Shown: positions 25,722 through 34,519 of the stretch, piece after piece
How positions within the stretch are numbered: position 1 is the stretch's first letter
Layout: every line of letters begins with the position of its first letter
Translations under genes and position numbers: made by a program
Origin: Altererythrobacter aquiaggeris
GTDB taxonomy: Bacteria; Pseudomonadota; Alphaproteobacteria; Sphingomonadales; Sphingomonadaceae
NCBI RefSeq assembly: GCF_037154015.1
Contig: NZ_JBANRL010000001.1
Location: forward strand, 1,798,001-1,862,000
Reading direction: 5' to 3'
Length of the DNA stretch: 64,000 nt
Notes under the pieces: generated by a model
The model's database searches: none
The model's input: only the letters and a program-made list of their open reading frames with translations
What the model was told of the DNA's origin: nothing

Positions 25722-26975
25722 TCAAGCGGCTCTCAAAACAGCAATGTTTTGCGCTTTGCCGCCGATGGAATCGAGGAAGTCTGCCCAATCCTGCAGCATT
25801 GCACGACGGGGAGCGAGATATTCGGCAGCATTGTATGCCCCGCGAACCTCGTTCTCTTCGCTGTGTGCCAATTGCAGTTCGACCCAGTCTTCATGATATC
25901 TGCGGATCCACATCGGTGGTTCGCCGACCTCGACCAGCTGCTCATTCGCCCAGGTGCTCGCCAGACCCCTGAAGCCGTGAACAGTTTGTCGCCCGTGGTA
26001 ACCGAGGCGATAGAGGCCATAGATCATCGTATTCTCGGAAAGCGGCATCTTGGGCTTCTGGCCTGGAAAGACGTATTCGCCTTCGGACTTGCTGATCATA
26101 TCTTGAGCAAGAGAAGCGGCTTGTCGCGACAAAGGCACGATATGCTCGCGGCCCATTTTCATCCGATCAGCGCCAATGCGCCAAACTGGTAAATCTCCGA
26201 CTAGACCTTCAAACTCGTGCTTCTTGGCGAACCGGAGTTCCTTGGTCCGGACCCATGTAAGAAGAGCAAAGGTCAATGCCGCCCGCGTAATTTCGGATCG
26301 TCTCTCACCCTCTTCCTGGTATCGCTCCATCTTGATGATGAGTTCGGGTAGCTGTGCCAGAGGTAGCTTCGCCATATGCTTGACCCGAGGACGTGGCTTC
26401 AAAGCCCCCCGAAGATGCGCCGTTGGATCGGAATCGCAAAGTCCGCTGGCAATCGCGAACTGGAATACCTGACCAATGCATTGCTTGGCCCGTCGACTGA
26501 TGTCGAGCGCGCCGCGCTCCTCGATCTTCCGAATGACCTTCAGGACTTCTGGTGGAGTTATCTCATGCATCATGAGCTCGCCTAAGACAGGAAGCACGTC
26601 CTGCTCCATCCGCGACCACACGCGCTTCGCATGGGCGGGATTGAGACTACTTACTCTGTTCTCATGCCACATGGTGGCAATCGCCCTGAAGGTCTTAGCC
26701 TCTTCGAAGTCCCGACCCGTTTTGTGAACCATCGGGTCCCTGCCTTCGGCCAGCACACCCTTGGCAGCTCTCTTGAGTTCTCTTGCGGCCGCTATTCCGA
26801 CTTCGGGGTAGGCACCGAAAGAAAGCAGCTTCTCCTTCCCGTGGTACCGGTATTTCAGCCGCCAGAGCTTCGAGCCGTTCTTTTGCACCAGGAGGAATAA
26901 CCCCTCCCCATCCGCAAGCTTGTATGGACGCTCAGCCGCCTTCGCTTTTTTGATCTGAATCTCACTCAAGGCCAT
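25722..26975 (-). CDS. P4-type tyrosine integrase at the tRNA end of the island
   Basis: 417 residues. The N-terminal DUF4102 arm domain is typical: MALSEIQIKKAKAAERPYKL, ADGEGLFLLVQKNGSKLWRL, KYRYHGKEKLLSFGAYPEV. The catalytic domain carries LLTWVRTKELRFAK (first Arg), HGFRGLASTWANE (H..R) and AHSEENEVRGAYNAAEYL (His and nucleophile Tyr). P4-type integrases insert elements into the 3' end of tRNA genes, and here the tRNA-Met 3' end lies 178 bp upstream of the start. The gene points away from the tRNA, into the island. Catalytic residues look intact, so the enzyme is probably active. Confidence 0.94.
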   Translation of the reverse strand: MALSEIQIKKAKAAERPYKLADGEGLFLLVQKNGSKLWRLKYRYHGKEKLLSFGAYPEVGIAAARELKRAAKGVLAEGRDPMVHKTGRDFEEAKTFRAIATMWHENRVSSLNPAHAKRVWSRMEQDVLPVLGELMMHEITPPEVLKVIRKIEERGALDISRRAKQCIGQVFQFAIASGLCDSDPTAHLRGALKPRPRVKHMAKLPLAQLPELIIKMERYQEEGERRSEITRAALTFALLTWVRTKELRFAKKHEFEGLVGDLPVWRIGADRMKMGREHIVPLSRQAASLAQDMISKSEGEYVFPGQKPKMPLSENTMIYGLYRLGYHGRQTVHGFRGLASTWANEQLVEVGEPPMWIRRYHEDWVELQLAHSEENEVRGAYNAAEYLAPRRAMLQDWADFLDSIGGKAQNIAVLRAA

Positions 26976-26976
26976 T

Positions 26977-27136
26977 GGGGGTATCGCTCCTTTTCGCTAC
27001 CCCCGGAAAATACCCCCAAAATACCCCCACACCAAATCCGGCTTCAAGCGAATGCATGCGCACGCAAGCGGACGCGAATCACTCACATCATTCTGTTTTA
27101 ATTGAAGTTTACGGATGTATGCGGAAGCAAGCGAAC
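26977..27136. repeat. direct and inverted repeats between integrase and tRNA (candidate arm sites)
   Basis: TACCCCC occurs three times (26998-27004, 27011-27017, 27022-27028) with an inverted GGGGGTA at 26977-26983 near the integrase start. Further right an imperfect 18-base direct repeat, ATGCGCACGCAAGCGGAC (27056-27073) and ATGCGGAAGCAAGCGAAC (27119-27136), is spaced 63 bp. Integrase arm sites are often such repeats beside the attachment core. Function is inferred. Confidence 0.5.
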
Positions 27137-27153
27137 CCATGCGGATTCGAGAT

Positions 27154-27230
27154 TGGTAGCGGAGGAGGGACTTGAACCCCCGACACGCGGATTATGATTC
27201 CGCTGCTCTAACCAGCTGAGCTACTCCGCC
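27154..27230 (-). tRNA. tRNA-Met (anticodon CAT), elongator type
   Basis: 77 bases on the minus strand including an encoded CCA. Acceptor stem GGCGGAG pairs with CTCCGCT (one G-U), D arm GCTC/GAGC, anticodon stem GCGGA/TCCGC with loop ATCATAA (anticodon CAT), and T arm GGGGG-TTCAAGT-CCCTC. The presence of CCA and the arm lengths fit elongator tRNA-Met of alphaproteobacteria. Its 3' end is the likely attachment site of the island. Confidence 0.95.
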
Positions 27231-27299
27231 CCGTGGGCAGCGCGAAGGGCAGTAATACCCCCGGCAAGGCGGCGCTATTAGGACCGCATCTTCGCGGGG

Positions 27300-27833
27300 T
27301 CAAGCAGCTGTGTTACCCCGAAATGGCCAGCGCTTCACAAACTCCCATGGACCGCCGCGATAGATGTGCAATTCCAACGCAGGAAATGCGATGGCGCGCG
27401 GTGCGATCTGGTCGTCCAGCCGGGCCTGAAGTGCCTTGGCTTCGGCGGGCGAAACCTTGTTCTGGATGGTCACGTGCAAACGCGGGTGGTGGCTGTCCTG
27501 CGGCGATAGCGACCCGTGAAAATGGTCCGCGATATCCCGTCTGATGTTCAGAAGTTCCTGGCTGGACAGGCGGAGCGCAGTACCCCGGCCCAGCGACATC
27601 AAGCCCTCCAACCGACCCGCAGGCGCAGAATGTCGTTTGACCAATTCAGCCAGCAAATCGCACAATTCATCTTCGCAGGAAGGCGGCAAGGCGTGAAACA
27701 GCGTGACGTGGGCGTCGAGGAAATTGCGTTCCGGCGGGAAATACTCGCGGCGCAGGGCGGTGGCCCAGGATGCCATGTCGGGCGGCAATGCCGCTGTCAT
27801 GATGAAAGGCGCGTCACCTTTCTGCAGGTTCAC
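27300..27833 (-). CDS. 2'-5' RNA ligase / phosphoesterase family protein
   Basis: 177 residues from a GTG at 27833 that overlaps the mltG stop by 4 bp; ATG 27800 would cut off the conserved first strand APFIMTAALPPD. The two HxT motifs of the 2H superfamily are present: NFLDAHVTLFHALP and HPRLHVTIQNKV. Members act on 2',5' or 2',3'-cyclic phosphodiester bonds in RNA. It is coupled to mltG, but no shared pathway is known to me. It is the first gene outside the island. Confidence 0.85.
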   Translation of the reverse strand: MNLQKGDAPFIMTAALPPDMASWATALRREYFPPERNFLDAHVTLFHALPPSCEDELCDLLAELVKRHSAPAGRLEGLMSLGRGTALRLSSQELLNIRRDIADHFHGSLSPQDSHHPRLHVTIQNKVSPAEAKALQARLDDQIAPRAIAFPALELHIYRGGPWEFVKRWPFRGNTAA

Positions 27834-28801
27834 ATTTCGCCCCGCTTGCGGCGTATCGCAAACCATTTTTCGACATTGGCATTATGTTCGCCGAGCGTAT
27901 TGCCAAATGCGTGCCCGCCTGTCCCGTCGGCAACCATATACAGCGCCTCTGTCTTGTCCGGATCGAGCACTGCCGCGATCGAAGCGCGGCCGGGATTGGT
28001 GATCGGCCCCTTGGGCAGACCAACCATGGAATACGTATTGTAATCGTTGATGGCGGAAATTTCGGACTGTCTGATCCGCCGGCCAAGCGGCTTGCCCTTT
28101 GTGATGGGGTAGATAATCGTCGGGTCGGCTTGCAGCATCATGCCCGTTTTCACGCGGTTCGAATATAGCCCCGCGACCATCCCCCGCTCGGATGCGATCC
28201 CGGTTTCCTTCTCGACAATCGACGCCAGAATGACCGCTTCTTGCGGCGTCGAAACGGCGATGTCCTTGCCTCTGGCCTTCCACAATTCGGCCAGCGCCTG
28301 CTGCATCGCCGCGGTCATGCGCTTCACCACATCCGCGCGCGCTTCGCCGCGTTCGAAATCATAGGTGTCCGGCAGGATGGAGCCTTCTGGCGGGATGGAA
28401 ATTTCGCCGGTCAGGTTCTGTTCGGCCATCAGTGTTTCGAACACCAGAATCGAAGGTGTCCCCTCGGGTATGGTGATGAACCGGCGGATCACGTCGCCGC
28501 TTTGCAACATGTTCAGGATGCTGCCGGGGCTGGCGCCCGCGGGCAACAGGAACTCGCCGGCCTGAACGGGGTCGCTACCGCCGAAAATCTTTGCGCGCAG
28601 CAGAAAGGCGTCGGCACTGCCGATGGCGCCGTCATCCTCAAGCTGGTTGGCAATCGCCGTCAGTGTGGAGCCGGACGAGACGATGAACGGTTTTTCCTCG
28701 TCCAGCGGGCCCGACCCGAACCAGCCTGCAATAAGGTAAGTGGCAGCTGCAGCAACGATCAGCGCTGCGGCGGCCATTACCAGATAACCTCCGCGCAGCA
28801 T
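27830..28801 (-). CDS. mltG: endolytic murein transglycosylase MltG
   Basis: 323 residues of the YceG/MltG family. One N-terminal membrane helix (LVMAAAALIVAAAATYLIAG) is followed by a LysM-like part and the catalytic domain with VILASIVEKETGIASERGMV (catalytic Glu), RVKTGMMLQADPTIIYPI and GLPKGPITNPGRASI. MltG cuts nascent glycan strands in the periplasm and helps set their length. The start abuts the stop of fabF with no gap, the usual order in sphingomonads and relatives. Confidence 0.95.
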   Translation of the reverse strand: MLRGGYLVMAAAALIVAAAATYLIAGWFGSGPLDEEKPFIVSSGSTLTAIANQLEDDGAIGSADAFLLRAKIFGGSDPVQAGEFLLPAGASPGSILNMLQSGDVIRRFITIPEGTPSILVFETLMAEQNLTGEISIPPEGSILPDTYDFERGEARADVVKRMTAAMQQALAELWKARGKDIAVSTPQEAVILASIVEKETGIASERGMVAGLYSNRVKTGMMLQADPTIIYPITKGKPLGRRIRQSEISAINDYNTYSMVGLPKGPITNPGRASIAAVLDPDKTEALYMVADGTGGHAFGNTLGEHNANVEKWFAIRRKRGEM

Positions 28802-30061
28802 TCAATCCGCCTTCTTCATCACCAGACTTGCATTGGTGCCGCCAAAGCCGAAGCTGTTGTTCAACACCGCGCGCACCTCACGCTTTTTCGCTGTATGCGG
28901 GACGAGATCGACCCCGTCGGTCCCCTCGTCGGGATTGTCGAGGTTGAGCGTGGGAGGGACGATCTGGTCGCGCAGTGCCAGAATGCAGAAAATAGCTTCG
29001 ACGGCCCCTGCCCCGCCCAGCAGATGGCCGATCGCCGATTTCGTCGAGCTCATCGAAACATTGGCAATCTCATCGCCGAACAGGCGTTTGACCGAAGCCA
29101 GCTCGATCGTATCGGCCATCGTCGATGTGCCGTGCGCGTTGATATAATCGATATCAGCGGGGGTCATACCCGCTTTTTTCAGCGCCATTGCCATCGCATT
29201 ATAGGCCCCGAGTCCCTCGGGATGCGGCGCGGTTACGTGATAGGCGTCGCCCGAAAGACCGTATCCGGTTACTTCAGCGTAAATCGTCGCGCCGCGTGCC
29301 TTGGCATGTTCGTATTCTTCCAGCACGACCACTCCCGCACCCTCGCCCATCACAAACCCGTCGCGGTCTTTGTCATAAGGTCGGCTGGCGGCTTCGGGCC
29401 GGTCGTTATAGGTCATGTTCAGTGCGCGCGCCTGTGCGAATCCGGCGATGCCCAGCGGGCACACCGTCCCCTCCGCGCCGCCCGCCAGCATGACATCGGC
29501 ATCATCGTCGCGGATCATCCGCGCTGCATCACCAATGGAATGCGCCCCTGTGGAACAGGCAGTCACTACCGCATGGTTGGGGCCCATCAGACCGTATTTT
29601 ATCGAAACCTGACCGGAAATCAGATTGATCAACCGGCCATGGACAAAATGCGGGCTGACCCGCCCCGGCCCCTTTTCGGCCAGCACCAGCGCTTCGCTTT
29701 CGATGCCGGGTAATCCGCCGATACCCGAACCGATCGAACAACCGGCGCGAAACCGCTGTGCTTCGGTCATTTCGGTCAGCCCGGCGTCTTCGAGCGCCTG
29801 TCCCGCCGCATCGATCCCGTAGATGATGAAGGGATCCACTTGCCGCTGGACTTTGTGATCGACACGTTTGTCCGGGTCAAAGCCGTATTCATGCTCCTTG
29901 GGCTTGACCTCGCACGCGATCGTGCATTTGTAACCCGTGGCATCGAATCTGGTAATCGGGCCCGCACCGCTTTTGCTCGCCAGAATATTGGCCCAGGTAG
30001 TCTCGACATCGCCGCCCAGAGGAGTGACAAGCCCAAGACCGGTTACGACAACACGACGCAT
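28802..30061 (-). CDS. fabF: beta-ketoacyl-ACP synthase II
   Basis: 419 residues with the full catalytic set of FabF: VVTACSTGAHSIGDAARMI (nucleophile Cys), INAHGTSTMADTIEL (first His), STKSAIGHLLGGAGAVEAI (Lys and second His) and the closing FGFGGTNASLVMKK. It condenses malonyl-ACP with acyl-ACP in fatty acid elongation. It follows acpP, with a hairpin in the 99-bp gap, and precedes mltG directly. Confidence 0.97.
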   Translation of the reverse strand: MRRVVVTGLGLVTPLGGDVETTWANILASKSGAGPITRFDATGYKCTIACEVKPKEHEYGFDPDKRVDHKVQRQVDPFIIYGIDAAGQALEDAGLTEMTEAQRFRAGCSIGSGIGGLPGIESEALVLAEKGPGRVSPHFVHGRLINLISGQVSIKYGLMGPNHAVVTACSTGAHSIGDAARMIRDDDADVMLAGGAEGTVCPLGIAGFAQARALNMTYNDRPEAASRPYDKDRDGFVMGEGAGVVVLEEYEHAKARGATIYAEVTGYGLSGDAYHVTAPHPEGLGAYNAMAMALKKAGMTPADIDYINAHGTSTMADTIELASVKRLFGDEIANVSMSSTKSAIGHLLGGAGAVEAIFCILALRDQIVPPTLNLDNPDEGTDGVDLVPHTAKKREVRAVLNNSFGFGGTNASLVMKKAD

Positions 30062-30080
30062 GTGGTTCTCCAGAAAGTGA

Positions 30081-30113
30081 ACAGGCCCAGACCCGTTAAG
30101 GGGCTGAGCCTGT
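30081..30113 (-). promoter_or_regulatory. hairpin between acpP and fabF
   Basis: ACAGGCTCAGCCCC and GGGTCTGGGCCTGT (minus strand) pair over 14 positions with G-U pairs, 20 bp ahead of fabF. No T run follows, so it is more likely an RNA processing or attenuation element that lets acpP be expressed above fabF. Confidence 0.5.
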
Positions 30114-30160
30114 CAAATCCCGCCGCAACGCGGCAGTCGCAATGGGCGGGATGGGGCCAA

Positions 30161-30397
30161 TCAGCCCTTGTTTTCTTCGATGAAAGTGATCGCATCACCA
30201 ACCGAGGTAATCTTTTCGGCGGCATCGTCAGGAATTTCGACGCCGAATTCTTCTTCGAACGCCATCACCAGTTCGACGATATCCAGGCTGTCTGCGCCCA
30301 GATCATCAATGAAGCTGGCTTCCTTGGTAACCTTGTCGGCTTCTACGCCAAGATGCTCGACTACAATCTTCTTAACGCGTTCAGCGGTATCGCTCAT
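30161..30397 (-). CDS. acpP: acyl carrier protein
   Basis: 78 residues; the much longer open frame reaching 31156 is antisense noise. The phosphopantetheine serine lies in [20 protein letters not shown] (the DSL motif), and the protein is acidic as usual, ending [16 protein letters not shown]. It carries growing acyl chains for FabF and other fatty acid enzymes. It leads the acpP-fabF-mltG run. Confidence 0.98.
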   Translation of the reverse strand: MSDTAERVKKIVVEHLGVEADKVTKEASFIDDLGADSLDIVELVMAFEEEFGVEIPDDAAEKITSVGDAITFIEENKG

Positions 30398-30613
30398 ATT
30401 CTTCCCTCTCGAATTGGGGGGTGATTGGTTGTCTTTCGCCCTAATGAACGCATCAACCGCTGGCAAGTGCCATACGCTCGCAAATTCCAGCTTGGGCAAC
30501 GCGTTGTGCAGGCGTCTGTTCGGTAAAACGCGGGGTCGCGCTTGGCGATTTCCACATTTTTCACCAACACCGGCATAATATGTGGCAAAAGGTATCGATT
30601 GGAAGGAGCTGTT

Positions 30614-31306
30614 TTGGACGAAGACGCGGGCATCTCGGCCGATTGGGCCAGCAGGAAACAGCTGTGGATGGCCGCTGCGGGGCTTGCCGTCACCGCGTCT
30701 GCGATCGCCTGGGTTTCGCTGGGTACATTCACGCGGATGTGGGACGATAATCTTGAAGCGGGCTATTACCCGGTACGCGTTTCGCTGCCTTCGCCGACCG
30801 CGCTGGCCGGCAGATTTCTTGACAAGGAAGCGGTTGCCCAGCCGGGGTTCGCGGAAGACCTGACAGCGCCCGCAGAGGAAGATGGCACCACCGCGGCAGA
30901 AAGTCCGGGCCGGCGCAGTTTGATCCAAGGCGATTTTCTCGATTCCGCAGATTCTGCACTGCCGCCGCAGAAGGTGAAGATGACTTCCGAAGGGCTGATG
31001 GCAGTCGATTTCGATCTGTCCGATGGATCGGCCACCGCAGGTGCAACCGCTTCGAGCATCGAAATTACAAAACCTGTCGAAATCAATGGCCGCGATGCAG
31101 GACGCATCGCGCTGAGAATCGATGGCCGATCGACGATCCTTGCCTCGACCTCGCAACTGCTGTCGCTGATCACGGGACAGGGCGATGCCGCACCCGATTT
31201 GCCCAAGGGTGAAGGCGGCTTTGCCACTTTCGGTGCCTTGCGAAAAGCGGGCCTAGAAGTGCGTTACGACGCGGCGCGCGACCGCATCCTGGTCACAACG
31301 TCCTGA
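30614..31306 (+). CDS. membrane-anchored protein of unknown function
   Basis: 230 residues from TTG 30614, chosen for the ribosome site GGAAGGAG 5 bases upstream; a frame start at 30542 has none. One N-terminal membrane helix ([20 protein letters not shown]) is followed by a flexible Pro/Ala/Glu part and a C-terminal domain with [20 protein letters not shown] and [20 protein letters not shown]. The C-terminal part should be in the periplasm. The beta-strand pattern resembles small copper-amine-oxidase-N-like or aspartyl-protease-like modules, but key residues are absent. The family is not recognised. It is divergent from acpP and convergent with aspS. Confidence 0.75.
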   Translation: MDEDAGISADWASRKQLWMAAAGLAVTASAIAWVSLGTFTRMWDDNLEAGYYPVRVSLPSPTALAGRFLDKEAVAQPGFAEDLTAPAEEDGTTAAESPGRRSLIQGDFLDSADSALPPQKVKMTSEGLMAVDFDLSDGSATAGATASSIEITKPVEINGRDAGRIALRIDGRSTILASTSQLLSLITGQGDAAPDLPKGEGGFATFGALRKAGLEVRYDAARDRILVTTS

Positions 31307-31326
31307 TTGCCGCGTTTCCGGAGTGA

Positions 31327-33126
31327 TTAACCAGCCGGTCCGCCGGTTGCCGGTTTGGGCTGTTCGACAATCCGGATGCCCAGCTCCTTCAACTGCTTCA
31401 TATTGGCCGTGCTGGGTGCGCCCATCATCAAATCTTCGCCCTTCTGGTTCAGCGGAAAAGCGATGACTTCACGGATGTTCGGCTCGTCCGCCAGCAACAT
31501 CACGATCCGGTCGATACCCGGCGCGGAACCGCCATGCGGCGGCGCGCCATACTTGAATGCATTAAGCATTCCGCCGAAATTGTCCTCGACATCCTGTTTG
31601 CCATAGCCCGCGATTTCGAACGCCTTGTACATGATGTCAGGCCGGTGGTTCCGGATCGCGCCGGACGATAGCTCATAGCCGTTGCAGACAATGTCATACT
31701 GCCACGCCAGAATATCGAGCGGGTCCATCGTCTCCAGCGCTTCCATTTCGCCCTGCGGCATGGAGAACGGGTTATGGCTGAAATCGACCTTTTTCTGCTC
31801 CTCGTCATATTCGAACATCGGGAAATCGACGATCCAGCAGAATTTGAAGCACCCCTGCTCGATCAGCTCCAGTTCCTCCGCGCAGCGTGTGCGCGCAGCA
31901 CCCGCGAGCTTGGCGGCTTCCTTTTCCTTGCCCGCTGCAAAGAACAAACCGTCATTCTCGCCAAGCCCCAGCTCGTCATACAGCTTGGCCATCAATTCGG
32001 GCCCGTGATTCTTGGCAATCGGACCGCCGAACTCGCCGCCCTTGCGTGTCACATAACCCAGCCCGGCAAAGCCTTCGCCGCGTGCCCAGTTGTTCATGTC
32101 GTCGAAGAACTTACGGCTTTTCTCATGCGTATTCGGCGCAGGGATCACGCGGACCACGCCGCCGCCGCCGACAATTTTCTCGAACAGGCCAAAGCCCGAC
32201 CTCTCGAAATGGGCGGTAACATCGGCAATCATCAGCGGGTTGCGCAAATCGGGCTTGTCGCTGCCATATTTCAGCATTGCTTCCTTGTAGGGAATGCGCG
32301 GAAATTCGCCCGATCTGGTAACAGTCTTTTCGCCCGAAAATTCATCGAACACGCCTGCAAGAACAGGCTCCAGCGCATCGAACACATCGTCCTGCGTCAC
32401 AAAGCTCATTTCCAGATCGAGCTGGTAAAATTCCAGACTGCGGTCGGCGCGCAAATCTTCATCGCGGAAACATGGCGCAATCTGGAAATAGCGGTCGAAA
32501 CCCGACACCATCAGCAATTGCTTGAACATCTGCGGCGCCTGCGGGAGCGCATAGAATTTGCCATTATGCATCCGGCTCGGCACAAGGAAATCGCGCGCGC
32601 CTTCGGGGCTGGATGCGGTCAGGATCGGTGTCTGGATTTCATTGAACCCGAGATCGGTCATCCGCTTGCGCAGCGAAGCGATCACCTGGCTGCGCAGCAC
32701 CACATTGCGGTGCATCGTCTCGCGCCGCAAATCGAGGAAGCGGTTCTTGAGGCGGATATCCTCGGGATAATCCTGTTCCCCGGCAACCGGCATCGGCAGT
32801 TCTTCCGCCCTGGACTGGACGGTGACAGAACGCGCGAAAACTTCGATCTGGCCGGTCGGCAGGCTGTCATTTGCAGTGCCATCGGCGCGGGCTTTCACTT
32901 CGCCATCGATGGTGACTACACTTTCCACGCGCAGCGATTCAAAAACCGCCAGAGCCGGACTGTCTTCGTCGGCGACGATTTGCGTCATGCCGTAATGGTC
33001 ACGCAAATCGATGAACAGAACACCGCCATGATCGCGCTTGCGGTGGATCCAGCCCGACAGGCGAACCGTTTCGCCGACATCGGCCTGTGTCAGGGCAGCG
33101 CAATTATGGGTGCGATAAGCATGCAT
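31327..33126 (-). CDS. aspS: aspartyl-tRNA synthetase
   Basis: 599 residues, normal for bacterial AspRS. An N-terminal OB fold ([20 protein letters not shown]) is followed by class II motifs: motif 1 around [19 protein letters not shown], motif 2 around [20 protein letters not shown], the GAD insertion and motif 3 near [20 protein letters not shown]. Archaeal-type or nondiscriminating AspRS is possible in alphaproteobacteria that use transamidation, but that cannot be decided here. It is divergent from rnd. Confidence 0.97.
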   Translation of the reverse strand: MHAYRTHNCAALTQADVGETVRLSGWIHRKRDHGGVLFIDLRDHYGMTQIVADEDSPALAVFESLRVESVVTIDGEVKARADGTANDSLPTGQIEVFARSVTVQSRAEELPMPVAGEQDYPEDIRLKNRFLDLRRETMHRNVVLRSQVIASLRKRMTDLGFNEIQTPILTASSPEGARDFLVPSRMHNGKFYALPQAPQMFKQLLMVSGFDRYFQIAPCFRDEDLRADRSLEFYQLDLEMSFVTQDDVFDALEPVLAGVFDEFSGEKTVTRSGEFPRIPYKEAMLKYGSDKPDLRNPLMIADVTAHFERSGFGLFEKIVGGGGVVRVIPAPNTHEKSRKFFDDMNNWARGEGFAGLGYVTRKGGEFGGPIAKNHGPELMAKLYDELGLGENDGLFFAAGKEKEAAKLAGAARTRCAEELELIEQGCFKFCWIVDFPMFEYDEEQKKVDFSHNPFSMPQGEMEALETMDPLDILAWQYDIVCNGYELSSGAIRNHRPDIMYKAFEIAGYGKQDVEDNFGGMLNAFKYGAPPHGGSAPGIDRIVMLLADEPNIREVIAFPLNQKGEDLMMGAPSTANMKQLKELGIRIVEQPKPATGGPAG

Positions 33127-33325
33127 GGCAGATTTGGTCTTTCAATCGGAAATATCAGATGTCGCGGCGATGGGACCGGTCATAGCATCGCGGCGCGAAA
33201 AGCGCGCCCCTAACAGCGATGCGGGGGCCTTTTGTCAAGGTTGGCGGCACTTGTCCCCCGCCTATACGCCCCCACACGCCCTTGCGGGCTGGTTGCGCGC
33301 TGTGGCGGCGCTATAAGCATTTCCC

Positions 33326-34519
33326 ATGAAAATCCATCCGCTGATTACCGACAGCAAATCCGTCGCCGAAATTTGTGAACGTTTCTCGACTGCGGATTTC
33401 GTCTGCGTCGATACCGAGTTCATGCGTGAAAACACCTATTGGCCGATCTTGTGTCTGGTCCAGATTTCCGACGGCAAGGAAGCAGCCGCGATCGATCCGC
33501 TGGCGGAAGGCATCGATCTCAAGCCGCTGCTCGATCTGATGACCGAAAATGACGATGTCCTCAAAATTTTCCATGCCGGTGGGCAGGATGTCGAAATCAT
33601 CGTCAATCTGACAGGCAAGACGCCGCACCCGATTTTCGACACCCAGATCGCGATGATGGCGATCAGCCAGTCCGAACAGATCGGTTATGCCAATCTGGTC
33701 GATGCGTGGCTGGGTATAACCGTGGACAAGGGCGCGCGCTTTACCGACTGGAGCCGTCGGCCGCTGACCGAACGGCAGATCGAATATGCGATCGGCGATG
33801 TGACCTATCTGGCGCAGATTTTCCCCAAAATGCTCGAGAGACTTGTCAAAACCGGGCGCGGCGGCTGGCTGGATATCGAGATGGAAAAACTTGCCCAGGT
33901 GAGCAATTACCAGACCGATCTCGACACCGCGTGGCAGCGGGTGCGCGCACCGTCGCGCAATGCCCAGGTGCTTGGCCGCTTGAAAGCTCTCGCCGCGTGG
34001 CGCGAGACTGAAGCGCAGCACAAGGATATTCCGCGCGGGCGGATCATGCGGGATGAAACACTGGCAGACATTGCCGGAAATCCGCCGAAAAACCAGGCTG
34101 ATCTGGCCAAGGTGCGCGGATTGTCGGCCGCCTGGAAACAGAACGATATCGGGCAGCGCATGATGAAAGTCATCGCCGATGCCCAGCCGCTTCCGGCCAG
34201 CGAAATGCCCGAAAAGAACAAGCGCGGCGCGCCCTTGGGCAAGGAAGGCGCACTGGTTGCCGATTTGCTCAAACTGCTGCTGAAAATCCGCAGCCGGGAA
34301 ATCGATATAGCAAGCCGTTTGCTGACCAAATCGGACGAGCTGGAAGCGCTGGCCGCGGGGATGCGCGATCTGCCCATTCTCAACACCTGGCGGTACGAAG
34401 TGTTTGGCAAGGACGCGCTCGAGCTGGTCGAAGGCCGGCTGGCTTTCGCAGTCGAAGCCGGCAAGCTGAAAATGACGCATCTGAGCGAAACCGCGGAAGG
34501 TGACGCGCCCGAGGTATGA
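33326..34519 (+). CDS. rnd: ribonuclease D
   Basis: 397 residues with the DEDD exonuclease motifs: FVCVDTEFMRE (ExoI, Asp-Glu), KIFHAGGQDVEIIVN (ExoII, Asp), and IEYAIGDVTYLAQIF (ExoIII, Tyr-Asp). Two HRDC-type helical domains follow. RNase D trims tRNA and other stable RNA 3' ends. The stop overlaps the oxyR start as ATGA, so the two genes are translationally coupled, an uncommon pairing. Confidence 0.95.
   Translation: MKIHPLITDSKSVAEICERFSTADFVCVDTEFMRENTYWPILCLVQISDGKEAAAIDPLAEGIDLKPLLDLMTENDDVLKIFHAGGQDVEIIVNLTGKTPHPIFDTQIAMMAISQSEQIGYANLVDAWLGITVDKGARFTDWSRRPLTERQIEYAIGDVTYLAQIFPKMLERLVKTGRGGWLDIEMEKLAQVSNYQTDLDTAWQRVRAPSRNAQVLGRLKALAAWRETEAQHKDIPRGRIMRDETLADIAGNPPKNQADLAKVRGLSAAWKQNDIGQRMMKVIADAQPLPASEMPEKNKRGAPLGKEGALVADLLKLLLKIRSREIDIASRLLTKSDELEALAAGMRDLPILNTWRYEVFGKDALELVEGRLAFAVEAGKLKMTHLSETAEGDAPEV

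Larger units (their letters stand above)
7529..27153. mobile_element. genomic island next to tRNA-Met, with three tyrosine recombinases and a conjugative leading-region gene set
   Basis: The right end is fixed by a P4-type integrase gene facing away from the 3' end of a tRNA-Met gene, the standard layout of an island in a tRNA. The content includes ssb, an ArdC-like protein, a ParB-like protein, a strawberry-notch helicase, a Toprim protein and a lytic transglycosylase, a set known from plasmids and conjugative elements of alphaproteobacteria. The left end is not proven: I found no second copy of the tRNA 3' end in the window, so the island may stop near 7256-7528 or reach past base 1 and include the efflux genes. 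No relaxase or type IV secretion genes are visible. Confidence 0.7.

Noticed and set aside
30398-31156. Long minus-strand open frame in front of acpP
   Set aside because: It is antisense to the membrane-anchored gene, and ACP has a clear start at 30397 with the standard [10 protein letters not shown] sequence.
31774-33213. 479-codon plus-strand open frame opposite aspS
   Set aside because: Antisense shadow of aspS; its His/Arg/Gln-rich content is typical of the reverse complement of a coding region.
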